64,000 nucleotides of DNA from Nitrospirillum viridazoti CBAmc (GCF_000730165.1 NZ_CP022112.1:1528001-1592000), one strand, 5' to 3'. Numbered from the stretch's first letter, positions 25,554 through 34,808 are shown. Notes: generated by a model not told the origin, from the sequence alone. Numbers and translations: made by a program.

Positions 25554-27527
25554 TCAGCTGCGCGGGGTCAGCAAATCATCCAGGCGTGCTGGCGTGCCTT
25601 CCACCCGTTCCAGGTGCGGGTAGCGCAGGCCGTCGTGGTAGTCGATGCGCACGATGCGGTAGCGGTCGCCGTTCTTCACGATCAGCTCCACCGCCGGACC
25701 CTGGCCCTTGGCCGCCGTCACCGCCGCCTTCATGCGGTCGGCGTCGTAGGCGACACCGTTGACCGCCACCACGCTGGTTCCCACGGTCAGGCCCATCTTG
25801 AAGGCCGGGCCGTTCCACTGGACGCTGGTCAGCATGCCGGCCTTGTCCAGGGCCAGGCCCAGGGAATAGGTCAGGTTCAGGGAACCCGGCGCCTCGTTGG
25901 CGCGGCTGGCCTCGGACAGCGGCTGGTCGGTGTAGACCAGCTTGTAGCCGCCCCGCGCCAGACCATCCAGCGGCGCGGACTGGTGGGTTTCCAGGCGCGT
26001 GCGCAGGAAGGTCGCCCAGTCATAGGGCTCCACCTGGTTCAGCGTCTTGACCACGTCGTCGAAGGTGTATGTCGCCGGGACATAGCTGCCGTCGTTGATG
26101 CCGAAGAAGGCCTTGGCGAAATCGTCAAGGCTGCGCTTGCCGCCCGACCGCTCGCGGATCAGGCTGTCGGCGTCCAGCCAGATCAGCTGGCCTTCGATGT
26201 AGTAATCCTCCGCGCGCTGCCAGCTGATCCACGGCGCCGGGCGGCGCATGGCGACGGTGGGGCCGTTGGTGGTGTCGGCCAGGTCACGCCAGGCGCGGCC
26301 CGCGCGGGTTTCCAGCGTGGCGGCCACGCCGGCCAGGTTGTCCAGCGCCTGCTGCCGGGTGGTCAGGCCGGCGCGCGCGGCCAGGACCCAGCCCCAGAAC
26401 TGCGTCTGGCCCTCATACACCCACAGGCCGCTGTCGCGCATGGACACGTTGAAGTTGGGCGTCCACAGGTCAGCCGGGCGGCGGTACTTGCCGTTCCAGG
26501 AATGGGTGTATTCGTGCGACAGCAGCTCATGCCCCGCCGACTTGTTCCAGTCGGTGAAATAGGTGGGCGTGGTGCCGTTCTCGCTGGAGCGGTGATGCTC
26601 CAGCCCGATGTGGCCCAGCTTGTCGCTGAGCGCCAGCAGCATCTCGTAATGGTCGTAATGGCGGGCGCCGAACAGCTTGTCCGCCTGGACCACCAGGTTG
26701 CGGTGGAAGGCGATCTGGTCGGGCGTCGCCTCCAGTAACTCAGGCCGGTCGGCGACGATGTTCAGATGCATGGGGGAGCGCCCGCCCGGGTCCAGGTCCA
26801 GCCGGCGGTAGTAGCGGCCGGCGAACATGGGGCTGTCCACCAGGGTTTCGAAGGACACGGTCTTGAAGGTGGTGACGCCGTCCTTGCCCGCCTCCTTGGC
26901 CACGTCCAGCGCCGTGCCGAAGCCCCAGCCCTCCGGAAGCTTCACACTGGCCTCCACCGGGATGCGGCGGGTGAAGTAGCCGGCGGGGTACAGGGCCACC
27001 GCGTTCCACTGCACGTTCGTCATGTCGGGCGTCATGACAATGCGGCCCTGGTTGTCGGCGGTGGGGGAAACGAACTGGAATTCCATCTCCAGCGCCGTGG
27101 CACCCTTGGGCACGTCGACATGGAAGCCGTAAACCTCCACCGGGTCACGTTCCCATTCCACCCGCTGGCCATCGGCGGCCCCGCCCTTGGCATGGATGAT
27201 CAGGCCGGCCAGCTTGTCGATGGCCCCGGTGGGGGAGTGGTTGCCGGGCAGCCACTTCGGGTACAGCAGGGTCATGGGGCCGGGACCCTTAACCGGCACC
27301 GATTCCTTCACCCAGAAAATGCGGCGCTCGGTATCGGTGGCATCGACCTGCAGCCGGATGGTGCCGGGATAGGCCACGTCCTGCGGCTCGGGTATGGGGG
27401 CCGCGGCGGGATAGGGCTGCGGCAGAACCTCATCAGCCCGGACCGGCACGGCCGACAGCGGGCTCATCAGGGCGGTACCGGCCGCCAGCAGGGCGGCCAG
27501 GGACAGGACGGAAGACTTCACGGACAT
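25554..27527 (-). CDS. M61-family metallopeptidase (glycyl aminopeptidase type)
   Basis: About 657 residues from the ATG at 27527, followed by a signal peptide (SVLSLAALLAAGTALMSPLSA). The zinc motif is LLSHEYTHSWNGKYRR (HExxH, His near residue 334), with the third ligand glutamate in GLWVYEGQTQFWG. A C-terminal PDZ domain (SVQWNGPAFKMGLTVGTSVVAVNG) follows. This N-domain, M61 peptidase, PDZ order matches family members that release N-terminal glycine or similar residues in the periplasm. It stands alone, with an A+T-rich promoter-like stretch at 27590-27660. Confidence 0.88.
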   Translation of the reverse strand: MSVKSSVLSLAALLAAGTALMSPLSAVPVRADEVLPQPYPAAAPIPEPQDVAYPGTIRLQVDATDTERRIFWVKESVPVKGPGPMTLLYPKWLPGNHSPTGAIDKLAGLIIHAKGGAADGQRVEWERDPVEVYGFHVDVPKGATALEMEFQFVSPTADNQGRIVMTPDMTNVQWNAVALYPAGYFTRRIPVEASVKLPEGWGFGTALDVAKEAGKDGVTTFKTVSFETLVDSPMFAGRYYRRLDLDPGGRSPMHLNIVADRPELLEATPDQIAFHRNLVVQADKLFGARHYDHYEMLLALSDKLGHIGLEHHRSSENGTTPTYFTDWNKSAGHELLSHEYTHSWNGKYRRPADLWTPNFNVSMRDSGLWVYEGQTQFWGWVLAARAGLTTRQQALDNLAGVAATLETRAGRAWRDLADTTNGPTVAMRRPAPWISWQRAEDYYIEGQLIWLDADSLIRERSGGKRSLDDFAKAFFGINDGSYVPATYTFDDVVKTLNQVEPYDWATFLRTRLETHQSAPLDGLARGGYKLVYTDQPLSEASRANEAPGSLNLTYSLGLALDKAGMLTSVQWNGPAFKMGLTVGTSVVAVNGVAYDADRMKAAVTAAKGQGPAVELIVKNGDRYRIVRIDYHDGLRYPHLERVEGTPARLDDLLTPRS

Positions 27528-27681
27528 CAAACCCCATCTTGTTGGCCCGCCCCGCGCAGGCATGTTGGCATGGGCCAGATCTTAGCTTAGCCCTTCAATT
27601 CATATGTAAAAATCTTGCATTGTTTCTTTAATAATTTGAACGGCGAAATTTTTGATACGCCGCGCCTCCATGCCCAGGGGG

Positions 27682-29517
27682 TCAGTCCAGCAGGCCGTCC
27701 AGGCTGGTTTCGGCATCCGCGTAACCTTTGCTGGCAAGGACGATGGGCCGCTCATCCCGCAGACGATCCTTATAGGTCGACTCGATACGGTCGTCCGACC
27801 AGCCCCGGCGCCGATATTCTGCGTGGAAGCGCGCCCTGCGGCCCGCCTCGTCCGTAGCGACGTAGAGGCGGCGCGTGGCCAGGGCCCGCCAGGCGGGCTG
27901 TGTCAGCGCGGGCACGCCCTCGACGATCAGGATATCGTCCGGCCCCAGGACAACATCCTCACGGCCGAGATGGCTGGTCTGGGTCAGCACATCATAGCGT
28001 GGCGGGGTGATGGCCGTGCCCCGGTTCGCCACAGCGGCCAGCGCCTGGCCCGCCGCCTCGAGATCATAGCGGCCCAGAACGCCCACGCCCCGCCGGTCGT
28101 GGGATTTCAGCCAACTGTCCAGGCTCAGCACCACGGCCCGGTGGCCCCGCTGACCCAGGCGCAAGGACAGGCACTGCGCCAACAGGCTCTTGCCCGCGCG
28201 GGCCAGGCCGCCGACCAGCACCACGTCGCCCGGCGCAATGCCGGCGGCCAAGCCGTCGAGATGCGCCGACAGGCCAGGCCAGACGTCCAGGATGAAGCGC
28301 ACGGCATCGGCCAGGTCGTCGACCACGACGTGCGGCTGGGCGGCGCTCTTACCGTCGCGCCCGCCATGGCCGTCACGCACCAGGATGCCGCCCATGCCGC
28401 AGATCCGCGCCAGTCCCATGTCGCTGGAGCTGTCTCCGACCATCCACGAGCGGGCGACGTCGATGTTCAGGTCGGCCGCCGCCGCGTGGACCATGCCCGG
28501 CTTGGGCTTGCGGCAATCACAGCGGACCAGCAGCGACGGCACCCCACCGGGCAGGGTGGGGTCGGGATGATGCGGGCAGAAATAGATCCGGTCGACGTAC
28601 GCCCGCTCGGCACCCAAGCCCGCTTCCAGGCGGGCATGGATGGCGTCCAGCGTATCCAGGGTGCACAGCCCCCGAGCGACCGCCGCCTGGTTGGTCACCA
28701 CCGGCGTGCGGAAGCCGGCCCGGTTCAGCCGCGCCAGCGCGGGCGCAGCGTTGGGGATCAGTTCCAGCGCCGCCACACTGTTGACGCTGCCCTTCTCCAC
28801 GTTCAGCACGCCGTCGCGGTCCAGGAACACGGCAGGCTGGGGTGAGCGCAGCGACAGGCGGTCGGGCAGGCCGGCGGCCACGTCCGCCCGCGCCCGATCC
28901 AGATCGTCCGCCGAGGCGACGCGGCGGACATATTCCGGGCTGAGATGGCTCTGCACCACGCGGCCCGTTCGTAACAGGCGATCCACCAGCGGCCGGCCCC
29001 ACAGGTCGCCAGCGGCCAGCGCCCGCCGCTCCACGACGTAAGGGCCGGGCCATGCCTGGTTATGGAAATCACCCACGTGCGGCGGGGCATGAACGCCCCG
29101 AACCCGGCCGTCCTCCGCCCTGTCGACCAGGTCGGCGTCCGTCATATCGTCGCTGGGCCGTAGCAGCAGGGTAGCGTCCGCGCCCTGGCGGCGGTGATGG
29201 TCCAGCAGGCGATCCAGATCCACCTCCAGCAGGACGTCGCCGGGCAGAACCACCATGGTCCCGGCCTCCCCGGCCGCCTCCCCCGCCCTGGGCGCCACCC
29301 GCACCGCCAGGCCCCAGCGGGCGCCATCGCCGCAGTACCGGGCGACGGCGGCCGAACCGCTCAGCACCAGCACGTCGCGCAGGGCGGACCGGGCGATCAT
29401 CACCAGCTGCCGGCCCAGCAGGGGCATGCCGGCGACGTCGGTCAGGGCGGGAGTGTCGCCGTCGCCCGCAAGAATGACCACCTGGGCCAACTCCGTCCCC
29501 CATCTCTCACTCACCAT
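27682..29517 (-). CDS. Three-domain fusion: nucleotidyltransferase-like / HAD-IIIA phosphatase / P-loop kinase
   Basis: About 611 residues from the ATG at 29517. An upstream in-frame stretch runs over the divergent DUF4142 gene and is not used. Residues 1-225 resemble sugar-phosphate nucleotidyltransferases, but the usual GGxGTR and PKP motifs read LAGDGDTPALTDVAGMPLL, so activity is doubtful. Residues 227-400 are a GmhB/HisB-type HAD domain: AVFLDRDGVLN, TNQAAV, CPHHPDPTLPGG with RCDCRKPKPGM (zinc Cys/His set) and MVGDSSSDMG. Residues 425-611 are a uridine kinase-like domain with Walker A GGLARAGKS. The HAD part could remove the 7-phosphate of heptose bisphosphate, fitting hldD/hldE in this window; the kinase substrate is unknown. 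Confidence 0.82.
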   Translation of the reverse strand: MVSERWGTELAQVVILAGDGDTPALTDVAGMPLLGRQLVMIARSALRDVLVLSGSAAVARYCGDGARWGLAVRVAPRAGEAAGEAGTMVVLPGDVLLEVDLDRLLDHHRRQGADATLLLRPSDDMTDADLVDRAEDGRVRGVHAPPHVGDFHNQAWPGPYVVERRALAAGDLWGRPLVDRLLRTGRVVQSHLSPEYVRRVASADDLDRARADVAAGLPDRLSLRSPQPAVFLDRDGVLNVEKGSVNSVAALELIPNAAPALARLNRAGFRTPVVTNQAAVARGLCTLDTLDAIHARLEAGLGAERAYVDRIYFCPHHPDPTLPGGVPSLLVRCDCRKPKPGMVHAAAADLNIDVARSWMVGDSSSDMGLARICGMGGILVRDGHGGRDGKSAAQPHVVVDDLADAVRFILDVWPGLSAHLDGLAAGIAPGDVVLVGGLARAGKSLLAQCLSLRLGQRGHRAVVLSLDSWLKSHDRRGVGVLGRYDLEAAGQALAAVANRGTAITPPRYDVLTQTSHLGREDVVLGPDDILIVEGVPALTQPAWRALATRRLYVATDEAGRRARFHAEYRRRGWSDDRIESTYKDRLRDERPIVLASKGYADAETSLDGLLD

Positions 29518-29671
29518 CCGCCGGCGGCGGGTTGCCACCATAGGAGGCGGGGGGCCGCCGGCGCAATAACAGCGACCGGCGGAACCGAACAGCCGCCTTG
29601 GCACTTCTGCTGGGGTTGTGGGTGGCCCACCCGGACCGCCCGACCCAATCCCGTCATGAGGAGTTGCCATC

Positions 29672-30259
29672 ATGAGGACCCTGACCGGCAAGGCGGCCGC
29701 CGCCTCCGCCCTGTGCCTGATGCTGTTCGCCCCCGCCGTCGCCACCCCGGCGTCGGCGCAAGACTCCGTGGGCGACAAGGCCAAGTCCATGGGCGAGAAG
29801 ACCGGCGCCAATTCCGTGCTGGGCGTCACCCCGCGCACGGAGGACTTCGTGAAAGAGGTCGCCATCGGCGACATGTTCGAAATCCAGTCCAGCGAGCTGG
29901 CACAGGAGAAGGGCGACGCGGCCACCAAGAGCTTCGCCGCCCAGATGATCGAGGCGCACAAGAAGACTTCGGCCGAACTGAAGACCATCGTCACCGGCGG
30001 CACCGTGCAGGCGACCATCCCCACCGCACTGGACAACACCCACCAGAAGAAGCTGGACAAGCTGAACAGCTTGAGCGGCGCCGACTTCGTGAAGCAGTAC
30101 CGCGAGGATCAGGTGAGCGTGCACAAAGACGCCGACAGCGCCTTCCAGCGCTATGCCAAGGGCGGCGACAACGCGGCCCTGAAGGACTGGGCCGCCAAGA
30201 CAGAACCGACCATCGCCTCGCATCTGGAAATGGCCAAGACCCTGGACAAGACGAAGTAA
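29672..30259 (+). CDS. DUF4142 secreted protein
   Basis: 195 residues. A Sec signal peptide (KAAAASALCLMLFAPAVATPASA) is followed by a helical DUF4142 domain (EDFVKEVAIGDMFEIQSSELAQEKG; FAAQMIEAHKKTSAEL; HLEMAKTLDKTK at the end). The domain has a ferritin-like four-helix look; its role is unknown, with envelope stress suggested for some members. A GAGG site lies before the ATG. It is divergent from the three-domain fusion and followed by its own terminator. Confidence 0.87.
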   Translation: MRTLTGKAAAASALCLMLFAPAVATPASAQDSVGDKAKSMGEKTGANSVLGVTPRTEDFVKEVAIGDMFEIQSSELAQEKGDAATKSFAAQMIEAHKKTSAELKTIVTGGTVQATIPTALDNTHQKKLDKLNSLSGADFVKQYREDQVSVHKDADSAFQRYAKGGDNAALKDWAAKTEPTIASHLEMAKTLDKTK

Positions 30260-30280
30260 ATCCCGTGATCACCGGCAAAG

Positions 30281-30310
30281 AGGGGCGGCCCGCAGGGGCC
30301 ACCCCTTTTT
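30281..30310 (+). terminator. Rho-independent terminator after the DUF4142 gene
   Basis: AGGGG-C-GGCCC / GGGCC-A-CCCCT stem with one mismatch and a GCAG loop, followed by TTTTT. It lies between two convergent genes and ends at the last codons of mgsA. Confidence 0.8.
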
Positions 30311-30708
30311 CATGCCATGGCCGCCACCAGCAGGCTGGCGGTGGCGGGGTTGCAGGCGAAGGGCAGATCGGCCAGCGTCGCCAGGCGCAGCAGGGCCTTC
30401 ACATCCACGTCGTGCGGCAGGGTGCCCAACGGGTCGACGAAGAAGATCATGATGTCCAGCCCGCCCTCGACGATCATCGCGCCGATCTGCTGATCGCCGC
30501 CCAGCGGGCCGCTGCGCAGGCGGGTCATGTCCAGGCCGTCGATCACCTCCGCCACCCGGGTACCGGTGGAGGAGGTGGCGTAGATTTTTCCCGCCCGTAG
30601 GAAATCGGCGTGGGCCAGGGCCCAATCGACCATCGCCTGTTTCTTGCCATCATGGGCGATCAGCCCGATGGCAAGCCTGCCATTTTCACGACTGGCGTCT
30701 TCACGCAT
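30310..30708 (-). CDS. mgsA: Methylglyoxal synthase
   Basis: 132 residues, a normal length. IGLIAHDGKKQAMVDWA at the N-terminus, YATSSTGTRVAEVI (phosphate loop) and SGPLGGDQQIGAMI (the catalytic Asp region) are all present, then FFVDPLGTLPHDVDVKALLRLA. It converts dihydroxyacetone phosphate to methylglyoxal plus phosphate, a bypass that relieves sugar-phosphate stress. It starts 30 bp after the FadR-type regulator of the sugar-oxidation cluster on the same strand and may be transcribed with it. Confidence 0.95.
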   Translation of the reverse strand: MREDASRENGRLAIGLIAHDGKKQAMVDWALAHADFLRAGKIYATSSTGTRVAEVIDGLDMTRLRSGPLGGDQQIGAMIVEGGLDIMIFFVDPLGTLPHDVDVKALLRLATLADLPFACNPATASLLVAAMA

Positions 30709-30738
30709 CCTGCAGACTCCGGATTTTCAGGCGGGATC

Positions 30739-31467
30739 TCACGAGGCCGCGGCCTTGCCCTCAGCCTCCTCGCCCTGCGACAGCAGGTCCAGCGCCTCCT
30801 GCATCAGGTAGCGCATGGCGGCCTCTGCCCGGGGGGGATCGCCCGCCAGGATGGCCTCGGCCACGGCGTTGTGGTCGGCCACGCTGGCCAGGCGCACGCC
30901 CTTATACTGGTTGGTGCGCCGGATGCTGAAACGCAGGGCGGTGTCGATCAGTTCCCGCAGCTGCAGGTAAAAGCGGTTGCCGCTGGCCTTCAGAATGGCG
31001 ACGTGGAAGTTGATGTCCGTGGTCAGGGGGTCATCCTCCCCCCGCTCGGCCGCGTACATGCGGTCGATGGCCACCTTGATGGCGGCCTTCTCCGCCGGTG
31101 TCGCCCGGGCGGCGGCCAGCTGGGCCGCAAGCGGTTCCACGGCCAGGCGGATCTCGGTGAATTCGGCCAGCAGGGGCAGGGAGAACTTGCGCTCCAGAAT
31201 CCAGCGCAGCACGTCGGGGTCCAGCAGGCTCCAGCTTTCCTCGGGCTCGACCCAGGTCCCCTGGCGGGGGCGGGCGCGCAGCAGACCCTTGGCCGTCAGC
31301 ATCTTCACCGCCTCGCGCAGCACGCTGCGGCTGGCGTTGTAGTGCTTGCACAGGTCGGCCTCGATGGGGAAGGGCTTGTCGGCGCTGTAGGTCCCGGTAA
31401 CGATCGCGGCCCCCAGATCCTGGACGATGGCGAACGTCAGGTTTTGGCCGCGAAACTTGGCAATCAT
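30739..31467 (-). CDS. FadR-family (GntR) transcriptional regulator
   Basis: About 242 residues from the ATG at 31467 (GGGGGAAGG upstream). Residues about 10-75 are a winged HTH (KPFPIEADLCKHYNASRSVLREAVKMLTAKGLLRARPRQGTWV), followed by an FCD ligand domain (EFTEIRLAVEPLAAQLAAAR; FHVAILKASGN; HNAVAEAILAGD) with the conserved Asp/His metal-binding residues. It is the last gene of the operon lactonase-symporter-aldolase-kinase-dehydratase, 30 bp after the lactonase, and probably represses that operon until a sugar acid binds. Confidence 0.88.
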   Translation of the reverse strand: MIAKFRGQNLTFAIVQDLGAAIVTGTYSADKPFPIEADLCKHYNASRSVLREAVKMLTAKGLLRARPRQGTWVEPEESWSLLDPDVLRWILERKFSLPLLAEFTEIRLAVEPLAAQLAAARATPAEKAAIKVAIDRMYAAERGEDDPLTTDINFHVAILKASGNRFYLQLRELIDTALRFSIRRTNQYKGVRLASVADHNAVAEAILAGDPPRAEAAMRYLMQEALDLLSQGEEAEGKAAAS

Positions 31468-31497
31468 CCCTTCCCCCACATTATTCCTCACAACTAC

Positions 31498-32448
31498 TTA
31501 TATCCCTGCCGACGCCAATTTGAACGCACTATCGACCAAGCCGCGCGTGCCGATGATACCGATATCATACACGAACAGGGTGCCGGCATCGGGATCGGCC
31601 GCGATCTCCGCCGCCGTCATGCCTTCACGCGCCGTGGTGACGAACAGCAGGGTCAGGTCCGGCCCGCCGAAGGCGACGCAGCTGACGCGCGCCGTGGGCA
31701 CGGGAATGACGCCGGAAACGCTTCCATCCGGGGCGTAGCGCACCACCTGCGACGCCCCCCACTGCGCGCTCCACAGATGGCCGGCGGCGTCGATGTTGGC
31801 GCCGTCGGGGAAGGCCCCCTCTTCCGTCGTCACGAAAACGCGTTCATTCGACGGCATACCGGTGGCCGGATCGTAATCGAAGGCGCGAATCCGGCGGGTG
31901 GGGCCGTCGGTGTAGTACATGCGGGTGCCGTCCGGGCTCCAGCACAGGCTGTTGGAGATGAGGGCGCCGTGCACCAGGGGCGTGGCCCGGTCCCGCCCAT
32001 CCAGGCGGTAGAGCGCGCCGGCCAGCGACTTGGCCGCCCGCGCCGCCTCATCCTCCACCATCGTGCCGGCCCAGAAGCGGCCCTGGCGGTCCACCCGGCC
32101 ATCGTTGAAGCGAACGCCGGCGGGCAGGTCCTGACGCGCCAGCCATTCCACCACCCCGCTGCGCGGGGTGAACAGGGCGAAGCCGCTTTCGAAGGCCACC
32201 ACCAGGCGGCCGGAGTCACCCTCGATCAGGCCGAAGGAGCAGACGCGTTCCGGTGCCGCGAAGGTTTCCACCGCGCGGCTGGCCCAGTCCAGCCGGTGCA
32301 GGCGGCGCTCGTGAATGTCCGTCCACCACAGCGACTGGTCGCGTTCATCCCAGGTGACCCCTTCGCCCAGGGTGTTGCCCAGGGCGAAGGTGGCGACCAG
32401 CGGAGCATCGAGCACCGGATGGGCGTTCGGCGGACGGGCGTTCGTCAT
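31498..32448 (-). CDS. SMP-30/gluconolactonase-family sugar lactonase
   Basis: 316 residues forming a six-bladed propeller: LGEGVTWDERDQSLWWTDIHERRLHRLD near the start (the metal-binding Glu), RFNDGRVDRQGRFWAGTM (Asn/Asp ligands) and SNSLCWSPDGTRMYYTDG (Asp) are the family's metal-site motifs. It hydrolyses an aldonolactone to the aldonic acid in the cytoplasm. One base separates its start from the symporter stop. With the SDR, dehydratase, kinase and aldolase of this cluster it fills the second step of an oxidative aldose route. Confidence 0.9.
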   Translation of the reverse strand: MTNARPPNAHPVLDAPLVATFALGNTLGEGVTWDERDQSLWWTDIHERRLHRLDWASRAVETFAAPERVCSFGLIEGDSGRLVVAFESGFALFTPRSGVVEWLARQDLPAGVRFNDGRVDRQGRFWAGTMVEDEAARAAKSLAGALYRLDGRDRATPLVHGALISNSLCWSPDGTRMYYTDGPTRRIRAFDYDPATGMPSNERVFVTTEEGAFPDGANIDAAGHLWSAQWGASQVVRYAPDGSVSGVIPVPTARVSCVAFGGPDLTLLFVTTAREGMTAAEIAADPDAGTLFVYDIGIIGTRGLVDSAFKLASAGI

Positions 32449-32449
32449 T

Positions 32450-34015
32450 TTACCACCAGGTGATGTAGAGGGCGGACAGGACGACCAGCACCACCAAGGC
32501 CGCGATGTTGAAGCCGGTGGTGGTGGAGTAGTCGATGCCCTTCAGCTTGACCTTGATCTGGCCTGGGATGGCGGCCGGGGCCGCCAGCGACACCAGCACC
32601 GCGCCGGCCAGGCACAGCAGGAACACGACGCCCACGCGGTCCATGAAGGGCAGTTCCGGCAGCCAGATCTTGAAGGCCAGCGACAGCACGGCGGAGCCGA
32701 TGGCGGCCGTCAGGGCGCCGGCGGCGCTGGCGCGGGCCCAGAACATGCCCAGCAGGAAGATGACGCAGATGCCGGGCGTGAAGAAGCCGGTGAATTCCTG
32801 GATGTACTGGAAGGCCTGGTCGAAGTTGCCCAGCAGGGGCTTCGCCACCACGATGCCGATCAGCACAGCCACCACGCTGACGATGCGGCCCACGGCCACC
32901 AGATGGTGCTGGGACGCGTTCGTCTTGATGTGGGCGTAGAGGTCCAGGGTGAAGATGGTGGCCACGCTGTTGATCTTGGACGCCAGCGACGCGACGATGG
33001 CCGCGACCAGGGCCGCGAACACCAGGCCCTTCAGGCCCACGGGCAGCATCTTCATCAGCTCCGGGTAGGCCTGGTCGGGCACCGGCAGGTTGGGGATCAG
33101 CATCACGGCGGCCAGGCCCGGCAGCACGATGATGACCGGCATCAGCAGCTTCAGGAAGGCGGCGAACACCACGCCGCGCTGCGCCTCGCGCACCGACTTG
33201 GCGGCCAGGGCGCGCTGGATGATGTACTGGTTGAAGCCCCAGTAGGACACGTTCATGACCCACAGGCCGCCCACCAGGACGGAGATGCCGGGCAGGTCCT
33301 TGTAGAAGGGGCTGTCCTTGGTCAGGATCAGCTTGAACTTCTCCGGCACGTTGGCCGCCAGCTGGTGGAAGCCGGCCACCACGCCCTGGCCGTCCGCGAT
33401 CTGGTTCAGGGCCAGATAGCTGATGATCAGCCCGCCCATGACCAGCAGGCCCACCTGCACGATGTCGGTCAGCGCCACCGCCTTCAGCCCGCCGAACAGG
33501 GAATAGGCGCAGGCGAACAGGCCCAGCGCGATGAGGGCGTACATCTGGTCCACGCCCGCCACCGCGTGCACCGCGATGGAGCCCAGCCACAGGATGGAGG
33601 CCAGGTTGACGAAGACGTAGACACCCAGCCAGAACACGGCCAGCGTCAGGCGCACGCTGGGACCGTACCGCTGCTCCAGGAACTGGGGCATAGTGTAGAT
33701 CTGGTTTTCCAGGAAGATGGGCAGGAAGTACTTGCCCACGATGATCAGGGTCAGCGCCGCCATCCATTCATAGCAGGAGATGGCGAGGCCGATGGCGTAG
33801 CCGGAGCCCGCCATGCCAATGATCTGCTCCGCCGAGATGTTGGCGGCGATGAGGGAGGCGCCGATGGCCCACCAGGGCAGCGATCGGCCGGCCAGGAAAT
33901 AATCCTTGGCATTCTTCTCATGGCCGACCTTTTCCCGCGACACCCACTGCGCCAGCAGGAAAATGAACACGGCGTAGAATCCCAGCACCGCGATATCAAG
34001 CGTCGCCAAACCCAT
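32450..34015 (-). CDS. Sodium:solute symporter (SSS family), sugar type
   Basis: 521 residues with about 13-14 hydrophobic segments. SGYAIGLAISCYEWMAALTLIIVGKYFLP and the GWVL-like WVMNVSYWGFNQYIIQRALAAKS stretch match the SglT/vSGLT branch of the SSS family. It takes up a sugar with Na+ across the inner membrane. An AAGGGGGG ribosome site precedes the ATG. It sits between the lactonase and the aldolase, so it is presumably the uptake step for the aldose used by this cluster. Confidence 0.9.
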   Translation of the reverse strand: MGLATLDIAVLGFYAVFIFLLAQWVSREKVGHEKNAKDYFLAGRSLPWWAIGASLIAANISAEQIIGMAGSGYAIGLAISCYEWMAALTLIIVGKYFLPIFLENQIYTMPQFLEQRYGPSVRLTLAVFWLGVYVFVNLASILWLGSIAVHAVAGVDQMYALIALGLFACAYSLFGGLKAVALTDIVQVGLLVMGGLIISYLALNQIADGQGVVAGFHQLAANVPEKFKLILTKDSPFYKDLPGISVLVGGLWVMNVSYWGFNQYIIQRALAAKSVREAQRGVVFAAFLKLLMPVIIVLPGLAAVMLIPNLPVPDQAYPELMKMLPVGLKGLVFAALVAAIVASLASKINSVATIFTLDLYAHIKTNASQHHLVAVGRIVSVVAVLIGIVVAKPLLGNFDQAFQYIQEFTGFFTPGICVIFLLGMFWARASAAGALTAAIGSAVLSLAFKIWLPELPFMDRVGVVFLLCLAGAVLVSLAAPAAIPGQIKVKLKGIDYSTTTGFNIAALVVLVVLSALYITWW

Positions 34016-34062
34016 CGGCGTACCCCCCTTATGTTATTTGGCCTTTTCGAGGCCCCCTCAGT

Positions 34063-34121
34063 CGCCGGAAATGTCCGGCGGACGCGGGTCGCGTCCCACC
34101 GCCACCGAGGGTCGGTGGCGG
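34063..34121 (-). promoter_or_regulatory. Three consecutive intercistronic hairpins
   Basis: Between dgoA and the symporter three stems follow one another: CGCCGGA-AATG-TCCGGCG (34063-34080), GACGC-GGGTC-GCGTC (34081-34095) and CCGCCACC-7-GGTGGCGG (34099-34121). No T run follows them on the minus strand. They may tune mRNA stability or partial termination within the operon. Confidence 0.55.
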
Positions 34122-34138
34122 GTCCTCAGTATCAGACT

Positions 34139-34768
34139 TCACGAAAGCTTCAGCGCGGCGCGCACGGCGGCCACCAGGCCGGCGGCCCGGTCCGCCATCT
34201 GGCCCAGATCCACGCCCGGCTTGTACAGGTCGCCGCCGGAGCCGAAGCCGGTGACGCCGGCGTCCACCCAGGGCTGCAGGTTGGCGGCGGTGACGCCGCC
34301 CACGGCGTAGACGGCGACATCGGCCGGCAGCACGGCCTTCAGCGCCTTCACATGGCCGGGCGCGTGGCTGCTGGCCGGGAACAGCTTCAGGTAGCGGGCG
34401 CCGGCGCCGATGGCGGCGAAGGCCTCGGTCCCGGTCGAGAAGCCGGGCATGGACACCATGTCCAGCGCCACGGTGCGGGCGATGACGGAAACGTCGACGT
34501 TGGGCGAGACGATCAGCTGGCCGCCCACGGCGCGCACCGCGTCCACCTTGTCCGGCGACAGCACGGTGCCCGCCCCCACCAGGCATTCGTCGCCGAAGGT
34601 CTGCACCAGCCGCTCGATGCTGCGCAGCGGCTCCGGCGAGTTCAGCGGCACCTCGATGGCGCGAATGCCAGCGTCGTGCAGGGTGCGGGCCACGGCCACC
34701 ACCTCATCGGGCGTCACCCCGCGCAGGATGGCCACCACGGGCATGTGCTTCAACCAGGCTTCGGTCAT
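34139..34768 (-). CDS. dgoA: 2-dehydro-3-deoxy-6-phosphogalactonate aldolase
   Basis: About 209 residues from the ATG at 34768 (AAGGAACG upstream). MPVVAILRGVTPDEVVAVA at the N-terminus has the Arg and Glu of the KDPG/KDPGal aldolase site, and GARYLKLFPASSHAPGHVKALK has the Schiff-base lysine near residue 126. It splits KDPGal to pyruvate and glyceraldehyde 3-phosphate. The HAPGHVKALKAVLP stretch is closer to DgoA than to the KDPG enzyme Eda. It follows dgoK by 40 bp; that gap carries a duplicated CCCTTCACA motif. Confidence 0.9.
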   Translation of the reverse strand: MTEAWLKHMPVVAILRGVTPDEVVAVARTLHDAGIRAIEVPLNSPEPLRSIERLVQTFGDECLVGAGTVLSPDKVDAVRAVGGQLIVSPNVDVSVIARTVALDMVSMPGFSTGTEAFAAIGAGARYLKLFPASSHAPGHVKALKAVLPADVAVYAVGGVTAANLQPWVDAGVTGFGSGGDLYKPGVDLGQMADRAAGLVAAVRAALKLS

Positions 34769-34808
34769 GACGCGTTCCTTCACAGGGGGGCCCTTCACAG
34801 GCGGCCCT

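Noticed and set aside
29518-30060. A 5' extension of the nucleotidyltransferase/HAD/kinase gene by about 180 codons
   Set aside because: The extension lies opposite the DUF4142 gene, which has a signal peptide, ribosome site and terminator; family similarity begins only near 29517.
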